Positions 63,336 to 64,000 of a DNA stretch of 64,000 bases are shown here, piece by piece. Source of the stretch: Cranoglanis bouderius (taxonomy: Eukaryota > Chordata > Actinopteri > Siluriformes > Cranoglanididae); assembly GCA_023630585.1 (NCBI GenBank), contig CM042541.1:11565001-11629000 (forward strand), written 5' to 3'. The position numbers and the translations under genes were made by a program. The notes below the pieces were generated by a model. It saw nothing but the letters and a program-made list of their open reading frames with translations, had not been told where the DNA came from and ran no database searches. The stretch's first letter is position 1. Every line of letters starts with the position of its first letter.

Positions 63336-64000
63336 CAAATAAAGAAAAAACAAAGAAAGAAAAACATACTGGGAGCTCATGTGACACCAACAGGTCAAAG
63401 AGTTTTTGTTATTATTGTTACTACACCTATAACATGTATGTCCAATCGGCATCAAATTGAAATCTGCACATTATATGCAGACCATGTCTGAAAAAATTAA
63501 GCAAACAGATTTTTGCTATTCAAAAAATGTTTTCACAGTATTTCACAAACAAATTTTAATGTGGGGATACCAAAGAGGAAATAAGGCTGTTGGATTTGCT
63601 TGGTAAAAGTAAAATTACTAAACAATGACAATGTGTATACTTGCATAAAATATTTCAACATTTAATATTTCAAATATTACAATCTACAATGATTCACATA
63701 GATATGATTTTGTACTATCAGTGCTCAATAGTGGTTTTAAAGTTTCATGTGATATATTTGCAAATTATAATAATTTGAAAGATCATTTGCAAATTTATTT
63801 CTGTGACATGTTAGTATGAGAGAATTAAAACATATATTTTTTATTTAAAACCTGTATTGAAATCAGCATCACTTTCACAAAAATAAGAAACTTTTTCATA
63901 AAATATAAGAAAATAATTACAGAATCAAAAGAAATATTTGAAAAAGTAGTTTTGTATTTAAGAACGGACGAGAGACTATATCTCTGCAATGTTTGGGAGT
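63336..64000. other. AT-rich tail of the array
   Basis: Mostly AT-rich unassigned sequence. The last 36 bases (GACGAGAGACTATATCTCTG, then CAATGTTTGGGAGT) repeat the sequence at 61843, so the array goes on beyond the window. Confidence 0.5.

Overview
The window is vertebrate nuclear DNA, and a teleost fish is by far the best fit. It holds two spliced vertebrate genes with GT-AG introns in a dense bed of fish-type repeats: many Tc1-like elements, L2- and L1/Tx1-type LINE pieces, tRNA- and 5S-rRNA-derived SINEs, PIF/Harbinger and hAT relics, and long dinucleotide and trinucleotide tracts. The repeat mix suits an ostariophysan such as a catfish, but the species is inference.

Gene 1 (minus strand, about 0.87-39.7 kb) is dennd1a, encoding a DENN-domain exchange factor for Rab35. 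Thirteen coding exons were rebuilt by eye. They join without a frame break into 328 codons, from the start Met through uDENN, cDENN and the start of dDENN. The 3' half of the gene lies beyond the left edge. Its 0.1-9 kb introns hold nearly all of the transposons between 1 and 39 kb, with elements inserted into elements at several places.

Gene 2 (minus strand, 52.2-54.6 kb) is a complete, compact irf1-type interferon regulatory factor gene: one non-coding exon plus eight coding exons, 306 residues. Its promoter is readable: a TATA box, an NF-kappaB site just upstream, and a palindromic GAS (STAT1) site about 90 bp further up. This is the arrangement known from mammalian IRF1. irf1 lies about 12.5 kb upstream of the dennd1a start, in the same orientation.

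Layout: 0-5 kb dennd1a 3' exons, Tc1 and LINE-derived pieces; 5-14 kb two inverted copies of one DNA transposon, each split by a different Tc1, flanking two dennd1a exons; 14-15.6 kb a split Tc1 followed by a 5S SINE with an amplified head; 16-25 kb Tc1 copies among dennd1a exons; 26.5-33.6 kb an L1 piece, Tc1, a two-gene Harbinger relic, a giant CA/TATA tract, and an L2 LINE split by a Tc1; 35.3-36.8 kb a hAT relic holding a Tc1; 37.3-40.3 kb dennd1a exon 1 among repeats; 40.4-42.8 kb a second Harbinger relic and an L1 reverse transcriptase piece; 43-52 kb mostly gene-free; 52-54.7 kb irf1; 56.7-64 kb an array of one long unclassified repeat family. No intact transposase, no CRISPR array and no bacterial-style operon was seen. 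I found no convincing new protein system. The most notable items are the structural arrangements and promoter signals listed as findings.
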